This document shows, in pieces, positions 47,701 through 60,955 of a DNA stretch of 64,000 bases (position 1 is its first letter; every line of letters begins with the position of its first letter). Made by a program: the position numbers and the translations under genes. The stretch covers positions 63,580,370-63,644,369 of the forward strand of contig CM049307.1 of the NCBI GenBank assembly GCA_026874595.1. Direction: 5' to 3'. The stretch is from Sipunculus nudus. Lineage: Eukaryota > Annelida > Sipuncula > Golfingiida > Sipunculidae. The notes below the pieces were generated by a model that searched no databases, was not told the DNA's origin, and saw nothing but the letters and a program-made list of their open reading frames with translations.

Positions 47701-50700
47701 ACGCTTCTTGGGGTTAAATACCTACCAATATAAATCAGCACCCCTATCGAGTTTTGTTCAATGTAATTAAAGCAAAAACATTGTAATTAATAACACTGAC
47801 GTTACTTGTATTGAAATATAAGCAGACACTTAATATATTGTGATATACATTATCTCTAGCATGGTATCATATTTGTAATTTTGAATGTAATTGCTAACCA
47901 GTATTCATGTTAAATAAGTTAAATCTAATTGCTACCATTTATGGGGTACAAAAAACAGACACTTCAAATAACTAATATAAAAATAACCTGTAGTAATTAT
48001 GAGTTTTAGAAAAAATACAAATAGCACATCTTTTCTGAAGGCAAATGAACACACTCACCTCAAATGCTCATAAATTTTGTCTGCTGAAAAATTGCATCGT
48101 ATTTTCCTGATTCTCATCCAAGACTTGCTGTCAGTTTACTTTCTGTCATACTGTCACAGAAAATCACCAGAACGCAGAAACCCAGAAGAAAGACGGATCC
48201 GTCGTGGTCACGGGAATCAAGTATCCTTATACAAATAGAAGCATTTGTATGAACGCCACGCTCCTCTATCTGCGGATCTCTGTGACTGACGCAGACAAGT
48301 CCGTACAGTAATTGCCGCCTGGAGCTATTGAACGCTGGACAACTTTGGTAAGTGTCGCAATTGGAGCGCGTTACACCCCATCACCCTGATCCAAGAAATG
48401 TCATGCTGTCTGTATCGTTACGCTGTGTTAACAGACGGTCGTCTGACAATGATTCGAAAGCTAACGGCAAATCCGACAGTTCCAATTTTACTGAGAAATT
48501 TCGTTCCACCGCGTCACATGTGAAATCTAGTATCCACCCGTCCAAGCATGACACGCTACAATGAGAAAACTGTTACAGGTTAAATGGACGGGATAACAGG
48601 CATTTTACCAAATGACGCCAAACCCGCCACAGGAACGCGGGGACCAGCCAGTGTGGGATTTATTCTATCCGGCAGGTTGGCAGAGGGCGGGATGCCACGG
48701 CTTATCTGTGTAACATCTTGGAACCAGCCTCCGGCTGTTTCGTCGTCGGCTTAATACTGCGGCAGTAGCAATCTTGCATGGTGGCACATAGTCGTGGCAG
48801 AAGCGGATCCAGATCTACCGTGCCCCCAGGCGACACGCATAGGTCAGATCGCATTCTGTAGGTGAAGTGGTTGCACAGTCAAATAGTACTTGCTCCAGTA
48901 TCGATCAGCTACTGAGAAGATTTTAAAGTGAACATAAACGGCCCATGGGACACCCCGACCACGAGGTCTCCTTCCCCTCTCTTGTACCCTATAATTGCAC
49001 TATTTCATCTTCGCCATTAGCCATCTCTGAGAGATTATGACCTTTCATCTTTCGATATCACCCCTCGTTCATATTATTGAGTTTGATAGTAAGCCTGGAT
49101 GTGCGTGGATATGCAGTGTTAATTTAACTCATTGCTTAGAAACTGTGCAATGAGAAGAACAAGTCGTGACTTTTAAGGAAACGTAAAAATGACAAGAAAT
49201 GTGTTATCCCTTTCCAATGTTGTAAGAGAATCGTTAAAAATTATTATGTATTATTTATTCAATCAAAATTTATTATTAAGATAGAGTGAGATAGCTATAG
49301 AGAGAGAATATCTGAAATGCTGTTTCGTTGTTTTATATATAGCTCAGTAAAAAAGTGGCTTGCTGTCAAAGGGTGTTTTAAATAAAGCATTTGTTTTAAT
49401 TTGATAATATTAAAATATCATTGAAACATCATATAAACTTCATAAATGCAATCAGACAGAACAATGTACTAGGTTTAAAATGATGGGTACTTTACTTTAT
49501 AAGAATTTAAAACAACTTTATTGAATTTGAATGAATCTGTGATGCTATCTAAGTTATGGTAACCCATGTGTGTAGTACTCTTTATTATATTGTATACTGA
49601 AAGTCACCTAGCATTGTTTATTTGCGTACATAATTTTACATCATAGATTATGAAAATGTACCGATTCTTCTATTGACCCTAGGCATGCAGGCACTACACT
49701 AATGTTTATAAATATTTCAGTACTTGTGTGTTCTGATTTGCTGTCCGTCCCAATAATGGATATCACTTCAGAATTTGAATTACATGCGACTTCGCCTCCA
49801 TGGAATCCTCGGGGGTAATATCCCAAGGTCAAATTCACCAGTATGTGCTAGCGATAAACGCCACATCGCTGCTTTCTGTCTTGGGAACCCGGGATGAAAT
49901 CAACAAGCTGACTGACGTAAATTCCCGTGAGATGTTCTGAACGTCATCATGCCGTTGTCCGCGAGGGCTGTCACGTGATCGCTTGGCTGCATGCGTCAGA
50001 AGAAGAAACTAAGAGCAATGATCTGGCATCTCTCATTTATCCTTTGTGACGTCGTTACTGTGCGAGAGGTTTCTTAGCCTTTAGCTGATTGCAACTAAGC
50101 CTGCCAATGTCAGTATGATTAATGATTAAAATATTTCTGTATGATATTACACGGGTGGTTTTTGATCATTTCAAGTGTTTGCTCTGTCATAACCTCTTCA
50201 CATTGATTCATAAAAAAAATAATGTAATATTTTTTTTTCATTAGGGTGACCTCACATTTCTCGCATCGCTTAATGCTCCGTTTTGGATACCATTATGTTT
50301 ATCTCATATTACTGAAAATCATCGGAGCATTGTACAGGAATGCTAACTTTGTCCCTCACCTTAGAAGCTAGGTTCCTGCAAAGGCTCTGGAATCCTTTTA
50401 AACATGATACAAATTTTTGTCTGGGCATGCATTATGATTATAAAATATTCTGACACGATTACAGACATATGGGCGTGAAAAGATTCCCTTTTTGCTGAAA
50501 GAAATGCTGCTAAAAGCGCCTCGTTGCTAGGTGCACAGTCATTCAATGAGTGAGGGAATCCCTGGGAAATCCAATATGAAGTTGTCTCCTTAGATTTATT
50601 TTTATTTTGAATTAATTAATTTCAAGGGTGCATAGTTTTGTCTAATTTTAACTTTTGAGTTAATATATCTTTATATGAAGAAGAATACACCTTATTTGAT

Positions 50701-50987
50701 TCAGTTAAAATAAAAGTTCTTAATTATATTTTTGAGGTTCTAAACAAGTGACCAATCAAAAAAAGGCATCATTCGTTGCCAAGAATGGCGGAGTACCAAG
50801 TGCCACCCCCGTGCAGGATCACGGTCTATTGAGACCATGACAGATCCCTGCAAGAAGATGTGCACACGACACGGAACTATAGCGAGTTTGTCCTGACTGT
50901 ATATAAACATGGCGGACCACATGCACCTGGGCGTCATCTATCACCCCAGAATCGCACCCATTTACCAAACACATGCTTAAACCGTGT
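44798..50987. other. Non-coding sequence, nothing firmly recognised
   Basis: About 6.2 kb with no recognised gene, RNA or mobile element. A 112-codon open frame at 47079-47417 minus has no known motif. At 48799-48825 the plus strand has CAGAAGCGGATCCAG followed by a C-rich stretch, which recalls the CAGGGGCGGATCCAG type of transposon end seen at 5831-5846, but it is isolated. Confidence 0.4.
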
Positions 50988-51285
50988 GGCACGTGCGTTT
51001 GTATACATTTAAATCACTACGTATCCAATGTCGCGCCGCAATGTAGTCCCCGAGTTCCACATGTAAAAGACGAACAGACAATCATATTTTTTATAACCAT
51101 TATATTTGAAATAAATGTTGTCAATATATGTTCTGTATTTGGCCCAATACCTTAATTATTGTAATATTCAATTGCCAGGCGATACAGATTGCGTTCGACT
51201 GAAAATAGTGCCTTGTGCACATTGATTGGCAGAGATCTATCCCCTTCACAGACGAGATCTCACGTTAGGAGAATGTTCCAGATGT
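50988..51285 (+). repeat. Dispersed repeat pair D, copy 2
   Basis: Partner of 12990-13290 in the same orientation. Shared blocks are CGCAATGTAGTCCCCGAG (compare CGCAAATAGGTCCGCAGG), TTATATTTGAAATAAATGTT, TTATTGTAATATTCAATTG, GCGTTCGACTGAAAATAGTG, GATTGGCAGA, CCCCTTCACAGACGAGATCT and GGAGAATG. The two copies are 38 kb apart and moderately diverged. Confidence 0.75.
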
Positions 51286-51808
51286 TGGTTTTAAGTGCCG
51301 CTACCGGTCAGAAAAAAGCGATAATTTTTCTCCGGATATTGTGGATCTTTATGGTGGAGTACCAGTAGAAGTAATTAAATTAAGGTTTTGTTCCTGAAAA
51401 CACAAGTAAAATGGATTTTACAGACCGAAAAGTAAATATTCTTATTATCGCTCATCTCCGAATCCGCTGTTTTAAGCCATCTTTTTTGAAGGCGTATTCT
51501 CGCCAGCAGGTCTGGAATCGGGATAATATAATTAATTATCCTATAATGTATGCCAAGCCATATAAGATTTATCGAGATTTTAGGGATTCAAGTGCATGTG
51601 GTTCCTATCTGTAACAAAATTTTAAAAAAGGTCAGCTTTGCAGGAATGACTAGATTGATGGACTGTCAAAAAAAATTAATGTGGCCATAGATCTTGAATT
51701 TCGTAATTCTTAATTTCGTAGCATTGTTATTGTATTTTTGAAAAACACCAGACGGTTTACACCTTTTGGTCTATCCCCTAGTATTTTTAATTGGGAAAAG
51801 GTTGTGGT

Positions 51809-51811
<3 letters not shown>

Positions 51812-51864
<53 letters not shown>
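51812..51864. repeat. (GA)n microsatellite
   Basis: About 53 bases of perfect GA repeat. Confidence 0.97.
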
Positions 51865-51867
<3 letters not shown>

Positions 51868-52063
51868 TATCTGTGTCTGATTAATATTTCTTTGTGAACT
51901 CTAACACCTGTCTATTTTTAAGCCCATTTATAATTGTATGTGGGACTCTTGATACATCTAAACCGCTGTTTTGCGCTGTTTATGTGTTCACATGATGTAG
52001 CACAGCTTTGGTCACTCCCAGGGTCATCTTGCTCAGGTGTCGGGAACCTTTCAGGGTGAATGT

Positions 52064-52066
<3 letters not shown>

Positions 52067-52141
<75 letters not shown>
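52067..52141. repeat. (AT)n microsatellite
   Basis: About 75 bases of perfect AT repeat. Confidence 0.97.
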
Positions 52142-52142
<1 letters not shown>

Positions 52143-53952
52143 CCATGGCCACATAGGAATGACGGTAGAACGATCTAATGCCAAGACCAATTATAATATA
52201 TATAATTGATCGCATAATAATCCATATTAAGATTTATAAAAAATAACCGGCTCAACAGAAGTTGAAAATTTCCTATCTAAAGTAGGTTAACACTCTTTTG
52301 TAAATACAATGACGGTTGATGGACCTGATGACACGATAGACGTATCACCTGGTTTACTGCTGAGGACAAGTCTGCGTCCTGTTCACTAAATGCCTCGTGC
52401 TTCTATAAGCTCCCGAGTTAAAGATTTATTAGAACGTTATATCGCGATCAACAGCTCCCGCTTAGCATTGCGAGTGTTTCACCTTGCAGTGCACAGATGA
52501 ACTGGAAATTGGCTGTGAAAACTTAATCTCAAATAGCGATACTTGAAATTCGGTATATAAACGTGATTTATAATAGGTAGAAAGCGGTTGATGGTGAATC
52601 GGAAAAAAAAAACTGAATACACTTAAGATAACATATTGCAAAATCAGATTTTCACTTCGGTGTTACCTATCTTTATCCATGTTAGTAATATATTCTGCTG
52701 ATTTTTACAGCACTGCATGTGTGTTGCCATGGTTTTTTTTACAAGAATAAGCTATCGTAATAGTACAGTCTATCTGTCCATCAACATTAAACGCTCTGAA
52801 CTTTTTTTAACATACTTTTCCCTATAAATATTATTTAAAAAAAAAAGATTTTCAGTCTCGCGTCAGTGTGAGAAATTCATTAAAGAAGCAAATGAATAAC
52901 GGAAACATTATCTTCCGGGTTTGACTGTTGATATTAGGTTTTCGTTTTGTATAGATTTGGTATTCCTTAAAAAAATGGATCAGTTAACATGTCTTTATTC
53001 TTTTTTGGTGTTTTGCTGCATCGTTTCGGTATATAAAAAAAAATCAAACCTAACAGTTCTAACTGGGGACACCAAGCTGACCAATACTTTAAAACCTGGT
53101 TTACAAAGACAGTACGTAATACCAACGGGAATACAATCCAAGATAATAAGTTTAATTAAAATATTCAGATTACCTCAAAAATTTATTAGAATTTTATCTG
53201 GGTGTTAGCATAATTACACTCATCAGTTTCATCAGATTAGAAATAACTGAATAAAGTAGCTAAAAGACAAAACCTTATAAGCGCCCCGAGCGCTTAACGA
53301 CAATGATAGTATGACTTAAAGTGCCTGCTTTAGGTTTAGAATTCGCCCTACTTTACTAAATCGCTGATTCGAATGACTCACAATGAATTGTGATGCAAGA
53401 TTCGTTTCCCAGTGTTGCCAATTTATAGGATAATATATGACTGAAAGGAATGGGAACTTCAAAAGTGGTGGAAATGAACAGTCTGTCAAAATTCAAACCA
53501 TGCGGGGGCGGATGTGAGGACAGATATGCTTATCAGGTATTAAAAGGGCTTTCAGGAACGCAAGGGTAAGCGTCTCTGACGCTCAAAATCTCTTACAGAC
53601 GCGCGGTTCTGAGTGTCCAAGCGTCCGTGGGACGCGCGAATTTCTTGATTTAGCACCTTGTAGCAGTCAATGACCATTAGGCCTACCGGGTGCCTCAACC
53701 GAACCAGTCAGTTGTGTAAACGCCGCGTAGATAACTGAGGCCTACAGCAAATATCCATATATCGACACGATTTCTAATCGTTTTATGATATGATAATTCC
53801 ATAAAATACGAAAGGATTCATTTTTTTAACCCTTCAAACTTGGACACAAATATCATCTCCGCTTGGGACGCTCTAAACTCAATTGGGACTCCCTAAAAAT
53901 TTTTGCTCGAGTGTAACGGACTCTTTAAAGTTACTTCCTATTGAAAGCCCTC

Positions 53953-53954
<2 letters not shown>
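52142..53954. other. Non-coding sequence with a weak family-R tail
   Basis: At 53150-53205 GATTACCTCAAAAATTTATT and TTTTATCTGGGTGTTAG resemble the ATTACCTCC-type tail of the dispersed repeats at 22545 and 24106. At 53565-53640 GCGTC/GACGC words recur several times (two GACGCGCG, at 53597 and 53632). No gene was recognised. Confidence 0.35.
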
Positions 53955-54037
<83 letters not shown>

Positions 54038-54040
54038 ATA
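53955..54040. repeat. (AT)n then (GT)n microsatellite
   Basis: About 70 bases of AT repeat followed by GTGTGTGTGTGTATATG. Confidence 0.97.
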
Positions 54041-55439
54041 TGTACATGTGTAAATGTTACGTTTATATTCTTGGGGCATTATAGATTTCTTACACTTTGT
54101 CTTATAAATATATATACTGCACAGCATAATTCCTATATTATCATTACCGTTCCATTTATCATTGCCCGAAGAGAGTATAGGAAGTATATAGTCAATAAAG
54201 TAAAGCTTATACAGAGTAGTTGACGGTGACGTCTTAATATAGTAGGGACCAGTCTAGAATAATGAGGAACTTAGGAAAAAAACAGCTGGTTTTTAGTGTA
54301 ATCTCTCTTTAAGAACACGATTTTTCCGTCAGGTCCAACAATGTAGCAATTAGTACACAACCGCCAAGTACATCGATTTTCTCATTCTCTACTTGAACGT
54401 CAACGCACATTTACCAGGATCTGTTGACTTGTGGGAAGCGTGCGACAGATTGCGACATCTCAGTGCTGCTTTCGCCCCTCAGACTGACAGCCAGTGTTTA
54501 AGGGCTTCGTTTTCATGGTTTGATTGTCACAATTCAACACTTCAGCACCAGCTCGGTAAAACTGAATTATGGTCGGCTCAACGATTGCCAAGACTGCATA
54601 TTCAGGTTTAATCGCCATCTTTGGCATTAAGTCACTTCGAACTCTAAAACTGCTGCCACTGGTCCTTTTTATCGTGTCTGAAATACGTGCAGCAGGCATG
54701 AACGGAAAGTAGGAGTCTGAAGTAAGATTCACGACAGGTTCACGTAAACTTTTTTTAAACAGAGTTGTATTTTTCATTATTTTTTTTTTATCTAAGGTAT
54801 TGTACAACATGTGGTTTGGTATTCATGATTTTGATAATCGTAGATTTTTTTTTCATTGGCCAGGCCTAGGTGAGTGCTCTATACAGATTAAATATTCCGT
54901 CCATAAGACTATCCGTCTGTTCCGCTCTTCCGAGATATTCCAAGATAAGGTAATAACAACAGTATAACTTCAGTATGAGACTTACAAAGGGCAACGCCTT
55001 ATCCAAGGTAAACACAAACGGGCTTTACATTGTTATAATTTAACTTCGAGCAGAGGAACTCAACACAACTGGATTTTTCGATTTAAGCGTGCTCGACACA
55101 ATGAGGTTTAACTATGTTTCAGTACTAGAAAAAAAAATTCAATCCATACAATATAATGAATTTAAAAACATGTTTGCTGACTGCATATATAGTATATTCA
55201 GTTTGTAACATGCATGTACATTCCTCTTTTAAAGTAAACAAAGTTAAAAACAATTCCTTAATGATAGAAAGCTATTAGGAAACATTTCGGGATACATCCA
55301 AAAAGTATCAGGGTAGTGCTGCAAATTTATTCAGACTTTTATGATTTAATGCTGTCAGCATTGATTTTTTTTTCGCTCAGTTAAGAACTGTTTACATCTC
55401 ATTCTCATTTCGTATTTAAAAAGTACTAATAATATATTT
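54041..55439. other. Non-coding sequence, nothing recognised
   Basis: One 116-codon open frame at 54460-54810 minus has no recognisable domain. The end of this interval may include 3' untranslated sequence of the LINE that follows. Confidence 0.4.
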
Positions 55440-57830
55440 TGATTTATCTATGCATTAAAAAATCTTATCGCCTTCGGTACAAATAAATTGGAATACCGGT
55501 TTGTTCTGCATTTCAGAGACTGCAGCCTTCGGCCTGATGTTAGCCAGACAATATAATCACAATGCAAGCTTTTACCTTCTGCCATTTTTATTCGTCATAT
55601 TCATAACATTGTTTTCAAAAATAATATTTTTGTCCTCTAAATTAAGACCAATAACTTTTTTTCTGCGATTTATCTTATCCGTCCAATTTTCTTTTTGTTC
55701 TTAATGGTCAGCATATGATATGACACTCTGGATCATCAAAGAATAGAATAAACTCAGTAGTTCACTATCCATATTAAACGATTTCAGCTTCCTTAGAAAG
55801 TATAAACGCTGCTGTTCTTTACGGTATACTATATTTACATTATTATCCCATTTAAGCCTGTCATCTAATACTATCCCTAAGTATTTGTACTGTTGTGCAA
55901 TTTCTACTTCTGTTTATCAATAGATACGGGAAATTGACAGGTTGGTCTTTGTCTGAAATCAACTAATTCCTTTGCTTTTGAGGGATTTAGTAACAAATGA
56001 TTATTATTTCACCAAGTAGCTACTTATCCAATTTCCTTTCGATATTTATTTTCATCACAACTGGAAAATTATCAAACAACTACGGTATCATCTGCATATT
56101 TCAAAATTAGACATCCTTCTAATGTAGCCTGGAAAATCTTTGGTATAAATTATGAAAAAGAAATTGTGATAGCATGCATCCTTGCGGGGCCCCTGCATTC
56201 AACCATAAATCTGATTAATTGCTTTTACCAACCTTTACATACGGCTTTCTACTAGTGAGAAAGTCCAGTACCCACAAACATAGATCATGTGGATCATTTA
56301 ACAGTTGTAACTTATTAATCACGAAGGAGGTTGAATGGTGTTAAATGCTAACCTGTAACCTATGAAAAGTGTTCTTACATAAGTATGCGATTGATCTAAA
56401 TGTTTATATAAACTGTCCAAGAGCACAAGAATAGCGTCTTCAGTCCCACATTCTTTCCTTTTATCAGTATATTGTTTCCAGTATATGTTTATTAGTATAG
56501 TTCAAACTATATTTCAATACACACGTCTCTTAAGTATTTCATAGCAACCGGTATTACAGCCACAGGCCGATAATCATTAAGCACAGTAGGTTTACTCTAT
56601 TTAGGTATAGGTACTATTTCTGATGTTTTTCATGAGACTGGCACGGTTTCCTCAATTAATGATCTGTTGAATATATGAGAGTAAATCGTTGATAACTTAT
56701 CTGCACAGAATTTCAGCACCTGTGCTGAGACACCATCTGGTCTTGAAGATTTATTACCCTTTTAAAACACTTCTAACCTCATGTTCAGTTAATCTAACCG
56801 AATTTTCACATTCAGATATTTCTTTCCTTACTTGCTCCTGTTCATCTCTTTTGTTAAACGCATCAGATGTAAAATAAAATTGATTCAGTTCCTCAGCGAA
56901 AGCTTTATGATCTGGAACATTTATACTCATTTTCTCCTAGTGGTAGCCACTTGCTTTACGTAAACTTTGCCAGACTTGCCGTGGATTATTTGACTGAAAC
57001 ATGATATTGATCTTATCTCCGTATTCATTTTTTTACATTTCATTATAATAGAAATCAACTCAGTTTGTTTAGCTTTCAACGAGTCTTTATCTTGATATCT
57101 TATCATTCTTTGTTTTTACTTCAGGTGTTTCTGGGTTTCTTTTGTAATCCAGGGTTTATTATTTGAGAAAATTTTGATTTGTTTGGTTTCAATACACAAA
57201 TCCTCACAAAACCGTTTATGGACCGATATGGTATCTGTAAATTTATCGATCCTGGTAATAGTGTAACATAGCACCGACCAGTCCGTGCACCTTGTAATTT
57301 TTCTAAAGAACTGTTGTCATATATCTTGACACATCTCGTCGTGGTCTTCTCCCCCTTCAACAATTGTTTATACTTGTGAATATTGTTATGGTCCGATTTA
57401 CCCAAGGGTGCCAGCTTGTTAGTCTTGTAGGCATCCTATATGTTACAGAAGCAGAGTTCCAGGGTTGCCTCATATCTGGTTTAACATGTCACAAACTGCT
57501 GAAGCTGGGGCAAATCACTTTCAGCATCAAAGCCCTTGAAATCTCCAAGCATAATGATGGCTGCCTCCGGCTTATCATTTTGACAATCAGAAACATTGCT
57601 GATCAACTTATTACTCCTTTATCGTCTGTCATATTCTCTACAGGGGTTTTCTGGGACATAAACCACAATAAACGAAAAAAAAAATCATTTAGTCAATGTA
57701 TTGGCTGCAGTGTTTGCATTTTATCACAGTCTTTGCGTTCTCTCAAAACAAATTATAAAAATGTTCTCGACTTGTCCTTTAGTTGTTTAATGTGCAGGCC
57801 GAGATTAACTTAGTCAAGTACAACAACACA
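55440..57830 (-). pseudogene. 5'-truncated, inactivated LINE (CR1/L2 group): endonuclease end plus reverse transcriptase
   Basis: Reading the minus strand from 57830 downwards gives the landmarks of a non-LTR retrotransposon ORF2, spread over several frames. First is the C-terminal part of the apurinic endonuclease: LPQLQQFVTC (near 57510) and APLGKSDHNN (near 57400, the conserved SDHN motif). Then come a linker with TTTRCVKIYD, and the reverse transcriptase: SLIEETVPVS (near 56645), NDYRPVAV (near 56570), GAPQGC (56180-56193), KYADD (active-site YADD, 56088-56099), QQYKYLGIVLDD (near 55875), KEQQRLYFLRKL (near 55805) and a C-terminal CRTNRYSNLFVPKAI (near 55490). The motif order and wording fit the CR1/L2/Rex1 group. 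Many in-frame stops and frameshifts, and the absence of ORF1 and the endonuclease N-terminus, show a dead 5'-truncated copy. The 149-codon plus-strand frame at 57364-57813 is its antisense shadow. Confidence 0.9.
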
Positions 57831-57971
57831 AGTGTTTATGTTGACGGATGTATTGTGTAATGTTCTTGATAACTACTGTTCATAAACAAAACGTATCGTA
57901 ATCCAAAGGTATCGTAACAAGGTATCACATGAAGTATGAAGAGAAGAAAAGTAGAGAAGATGAAGAAGGTG
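57831..57971. other. Spacer between LINE and hAT-like element
   Basis: No recognisable motif. It may be more of the decayed LINE 5' side or older flanking DNA. Confidence 0.4.
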
Positions 57972-58887
57972 GTTGATACTAGTGGTGGGCCGATCGAGTT
58001 TTTTCGAAAGTCAGTCGGTTAGATGCCACTTTCAAGCGCTCGATTACCAAAGGCAACTATCGATTACATCATAATCATGATTGTTTTTACCAGAATGTTT
58101 TTATGTTATAGGCAAAAATTATTCCATTCTTCCATTTTTTAAAACATTCCGCTCTTCATATAATGAGTCTGTGTTCCCAAATAACCTTCGTATATAACTG
58201 AGTATGACACGGTACAGATGAGAAAACTTATTAAACCTCCGTGAACAAGCAGGGAGCTGCAGAATTAGCGGAGAGTTTTCTAACGAGATGTTCATTGCAA
58301 AATATGGGCGGTATGGCGTTAAAATGCTCCATATTTCTCCAGGTCTATGCCAATTTTGCAAGATTCTCTTAGAAATATCTCCTCAACTGATGCCAGGTGC
58401 CGCTGCCGCATAAGTAATTATATTTTTGCTTTCAATCACTTTTTTTTAAAATTTTTACCAAAAATTATATGGGCTTGTGATTTTTCTGGCAGTCCTGTGA
58501 AACCAGTATGCATGTCGGCAGTCATCATCATTATAATAAAATGAAAGTCCTTTCTGGTGGTGCAGTAAAATACGCGGGAGTATTCAGCAAGGGCCAGCAA
58601 GTAGATGTCCTGCACTGTGGTTTAATTCTTGATTATTATAATTAATTAAAATGAAACTTTGAATAGAATGTCTTAGTAATAATAGGAAAATATAAAAAAG
58701 GCAAAAACTTCTTTTCGTCAGGTAGAATTACAAAGACATGCGGGCTGGGTTAAGAGAGTACAGTTTCACATATAATTGCACATTTCTTTATATTTGTCTG
58801 AACCGATTAATAATCGATCATCGATCGGTTTGCCTAAACCGATTATCGATTATGAAAGAGGAAGCGACTCTAACCACTAGTTGACAC
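57972..58887. mobile_element. 900-bp non-autonomous hAT-like element with 8-bp target duplication
   Basis: Flanking 8-mers GTTGATAC (57972-57979) and GTTGACAC (58880-58887) match at 7 of 8 positions, the length typical of hAT insertions. Between them the element (57980-58879) starts TAGTGGTGGGCCGATCG and ends ...AACCACTA, so the terminal inverted repeat is TAGTGGT, weakening inwards. Subterminal regions at both ends are full of CGATCGA/ATCGATT words (58000-58070 and 58803-58852). No transposase is encoded; the longest frame (80 codons, 58119-58361 minus) has no known motif. It must have been moved by a transposase encoded elsewhere. Confidence 0.75.
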
Positions 58888-60485
58888 CTACAATAGAAAA
58901 CGTGTCTCAGATTTGACCTATTAAAATATTATACATACAAATCCTGGGTATTTAAAACAATAAATCATGATCTATCATGACAAAAGAAATATAAACTGTA
59001 CTATTACTCAATAACAGATACTAATACTTATACTCAATGATCTCCAAGTAGCAATGACTGCTCAAATACATATGTGTGTATACATCAGCTGATGGGTATA
59101 GCCTACTTTAATAACTACACATAAAATAAACATACGCATATTATCTAACATTAAACCAGCGCTTACAAATATTAACAAACTTTAACATACAGTCACCTGT
59201 TATAGCACAAGATATCAGCTCAATAATAATTATAACGCATCTGTATTTCAGCTTAGGCTGTTAGGCTGACAAAGTCAGACTAACCTAATTAAAGTTGTAC
59301 ACTGACAGATACCAATTCCAGAGTGCTAACACTATATTTACGTGACAAAAGCGATATTCCAAAACAGATGTAGAAATCATGGATGCAAATAAATATTATA
59401 AACCACCGTGGATCTGATCCTAACGATCGGTTTAACAGATACCAGTTTCTACAGCTTTAATCAAGTGGACATGAATTTACAGTTCACTCTGTCCAGAATA
59501 ATGTCACAATATCTCTGACCTTTTACTGACAAATTTACACATTAATCAACACTATTTTCAGACATGCGCAGTACGCGATCTAAACTTGAATGAAGGAGGT
59601 CATTTTTAATAGTGAAATTTTCCAAAACTTTACCCGGTAAATAAAGTATCCGAAACTTAATGTCATGCACACAGAGTTACGGCAAACTAATCCTGGTATA
59701 ACATATAAACATCTTACACACCGTATCCAGCCGTAATATCTGAAATCCTGGCACAAAACAATGAAACCTGTGCGACATCCAAAGTCGTGGATATCAACAA
59801 AAACAGCGAAAACGAGAAAGAGGCTGACTGAACAAGTGATCGCGTGACGTCATATGCAAAATTGTAATGGGCAGCAGGAGAGCCCCTGAAATCAGAACTG
59901 ATCACCTAAAGTCATAAACTCTCTTTCATTCAAGCTTTTCGCAAATACGTACAGCATCTCTAGCACTGCTACAAATGCAAGCCATTAATTACACTCTGTA
60001 TTGATGAATGTAACTGGGGCTAAATGGTTAATTAGTTCATCATGCAAACGTTCAGATGCTGCCCACTTATTTCCATTAAAGCATGCAATTAAAGGTATTG
60101 TAACAGCTGAAGACCGGTTTCAAAATCACTTTGACCCGTTTAGATAATCGTACTATTCATTACTGCGTGCATCGGAAGGATATATGAGAAGTAACTTGCA
60201 TAATAATACTCTTTAGATGACCTTTGAAATATACTAAACAGAAACAATGTTAGGTATGACTATTAATACTATAATTCCCAGAAATACACTGCATCTCCTA
60301 GTATATCCCCTGAAATCCGGGGAAGTCCATCTGCCCTGGGAAATATGCGTATTTCCCTGGAAATTAACAACCCTGATAGATAATCATTTTATCTTTTCTG
60401 AGGAATGGTACCGGTCTTACACGGTATTTATAATAATTAGTTTTTTGCGCGTGATGATGATGATTATAAGAATGATGATGATTAC

Positions 60486-60486
<1 letters not shown>
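58888..60486. other. Non-coding sequence, nothing firmly recognised
   Basis: No gene or repeat recognised. Around 59985-60090 several TAATTA cores and an ATGCAAAC octamer-like word lie close together, which could be regulatory but is not demonstrable here. Confidence 0.35.
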
Positions 60487-60557
<71 letters not shown>

Positions 60558-60620
60558 CAGTAGTAGAAGTAGTAATAATAGTAGTAGTAGAAGAAGTAAT
60601 ATAAGTAGTATTAGTAATTT
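60487..60620. repeat. (ATT)n microsatellite with impure AGT/AAT tail
   Basis: About 70 bases of perfect ATT repeat (60487-60556), then imperfect AGT/AGA/AAT triplets to about 60620. Long isoleucine- or leucine-only open frames across it are artefacts. Confidence 0.97.
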
Positions 60621-60839
60621 TATTTGGATGTGTTTATTATTTATTATTATTATCCTACTATTTCTTTCCATTTATTTAGGCATTAACATGTATAGAAAAT
60701 GACCAGATAAGCTAGATGTTGACAATCATAAAGCGTTTAATCATGCCTGAACGCTTCAACAAATTTCTATTATTAAATCAATTTAATGTAACGTTGAGGT
60801 TATCTGTTTTACGTATATAGCATAAATATTTCATGGTTA

Positions 60840-60842
<3 letters not shown>

Positions 60843-60892
<50 letters not shown>

Positions 60893-60955
60893 TTCATTAT
60901 TATTGTTATTATAATTATTTATTATTAATTTATTATTATTATAATTATTAGTATT
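60843..60955. repeat. (ATT)n microsatellite, interrupted
   Basis: About 48 bases of pure ATT repeat followed by interrupted ATT/AATT units. Confidence 0.95.

Noticed and set aside
48799-48825. Second CAGAAGCGGATCCAG-type hAT-like terminus
   Set aside because: No partner terminus or target duplication was found, and the match is short.
57364-57813. 149-codon plus-strand open frame
   Set aside because: It lies antisense to the recognisable endonuclease region of the minus-strand LINE and has no motif of its own.
60247-60702. 151-codon frame with a long isoleucine run
   Set aside because: The run is the (ATT)n microsatellite; the flanks carry no known domain.
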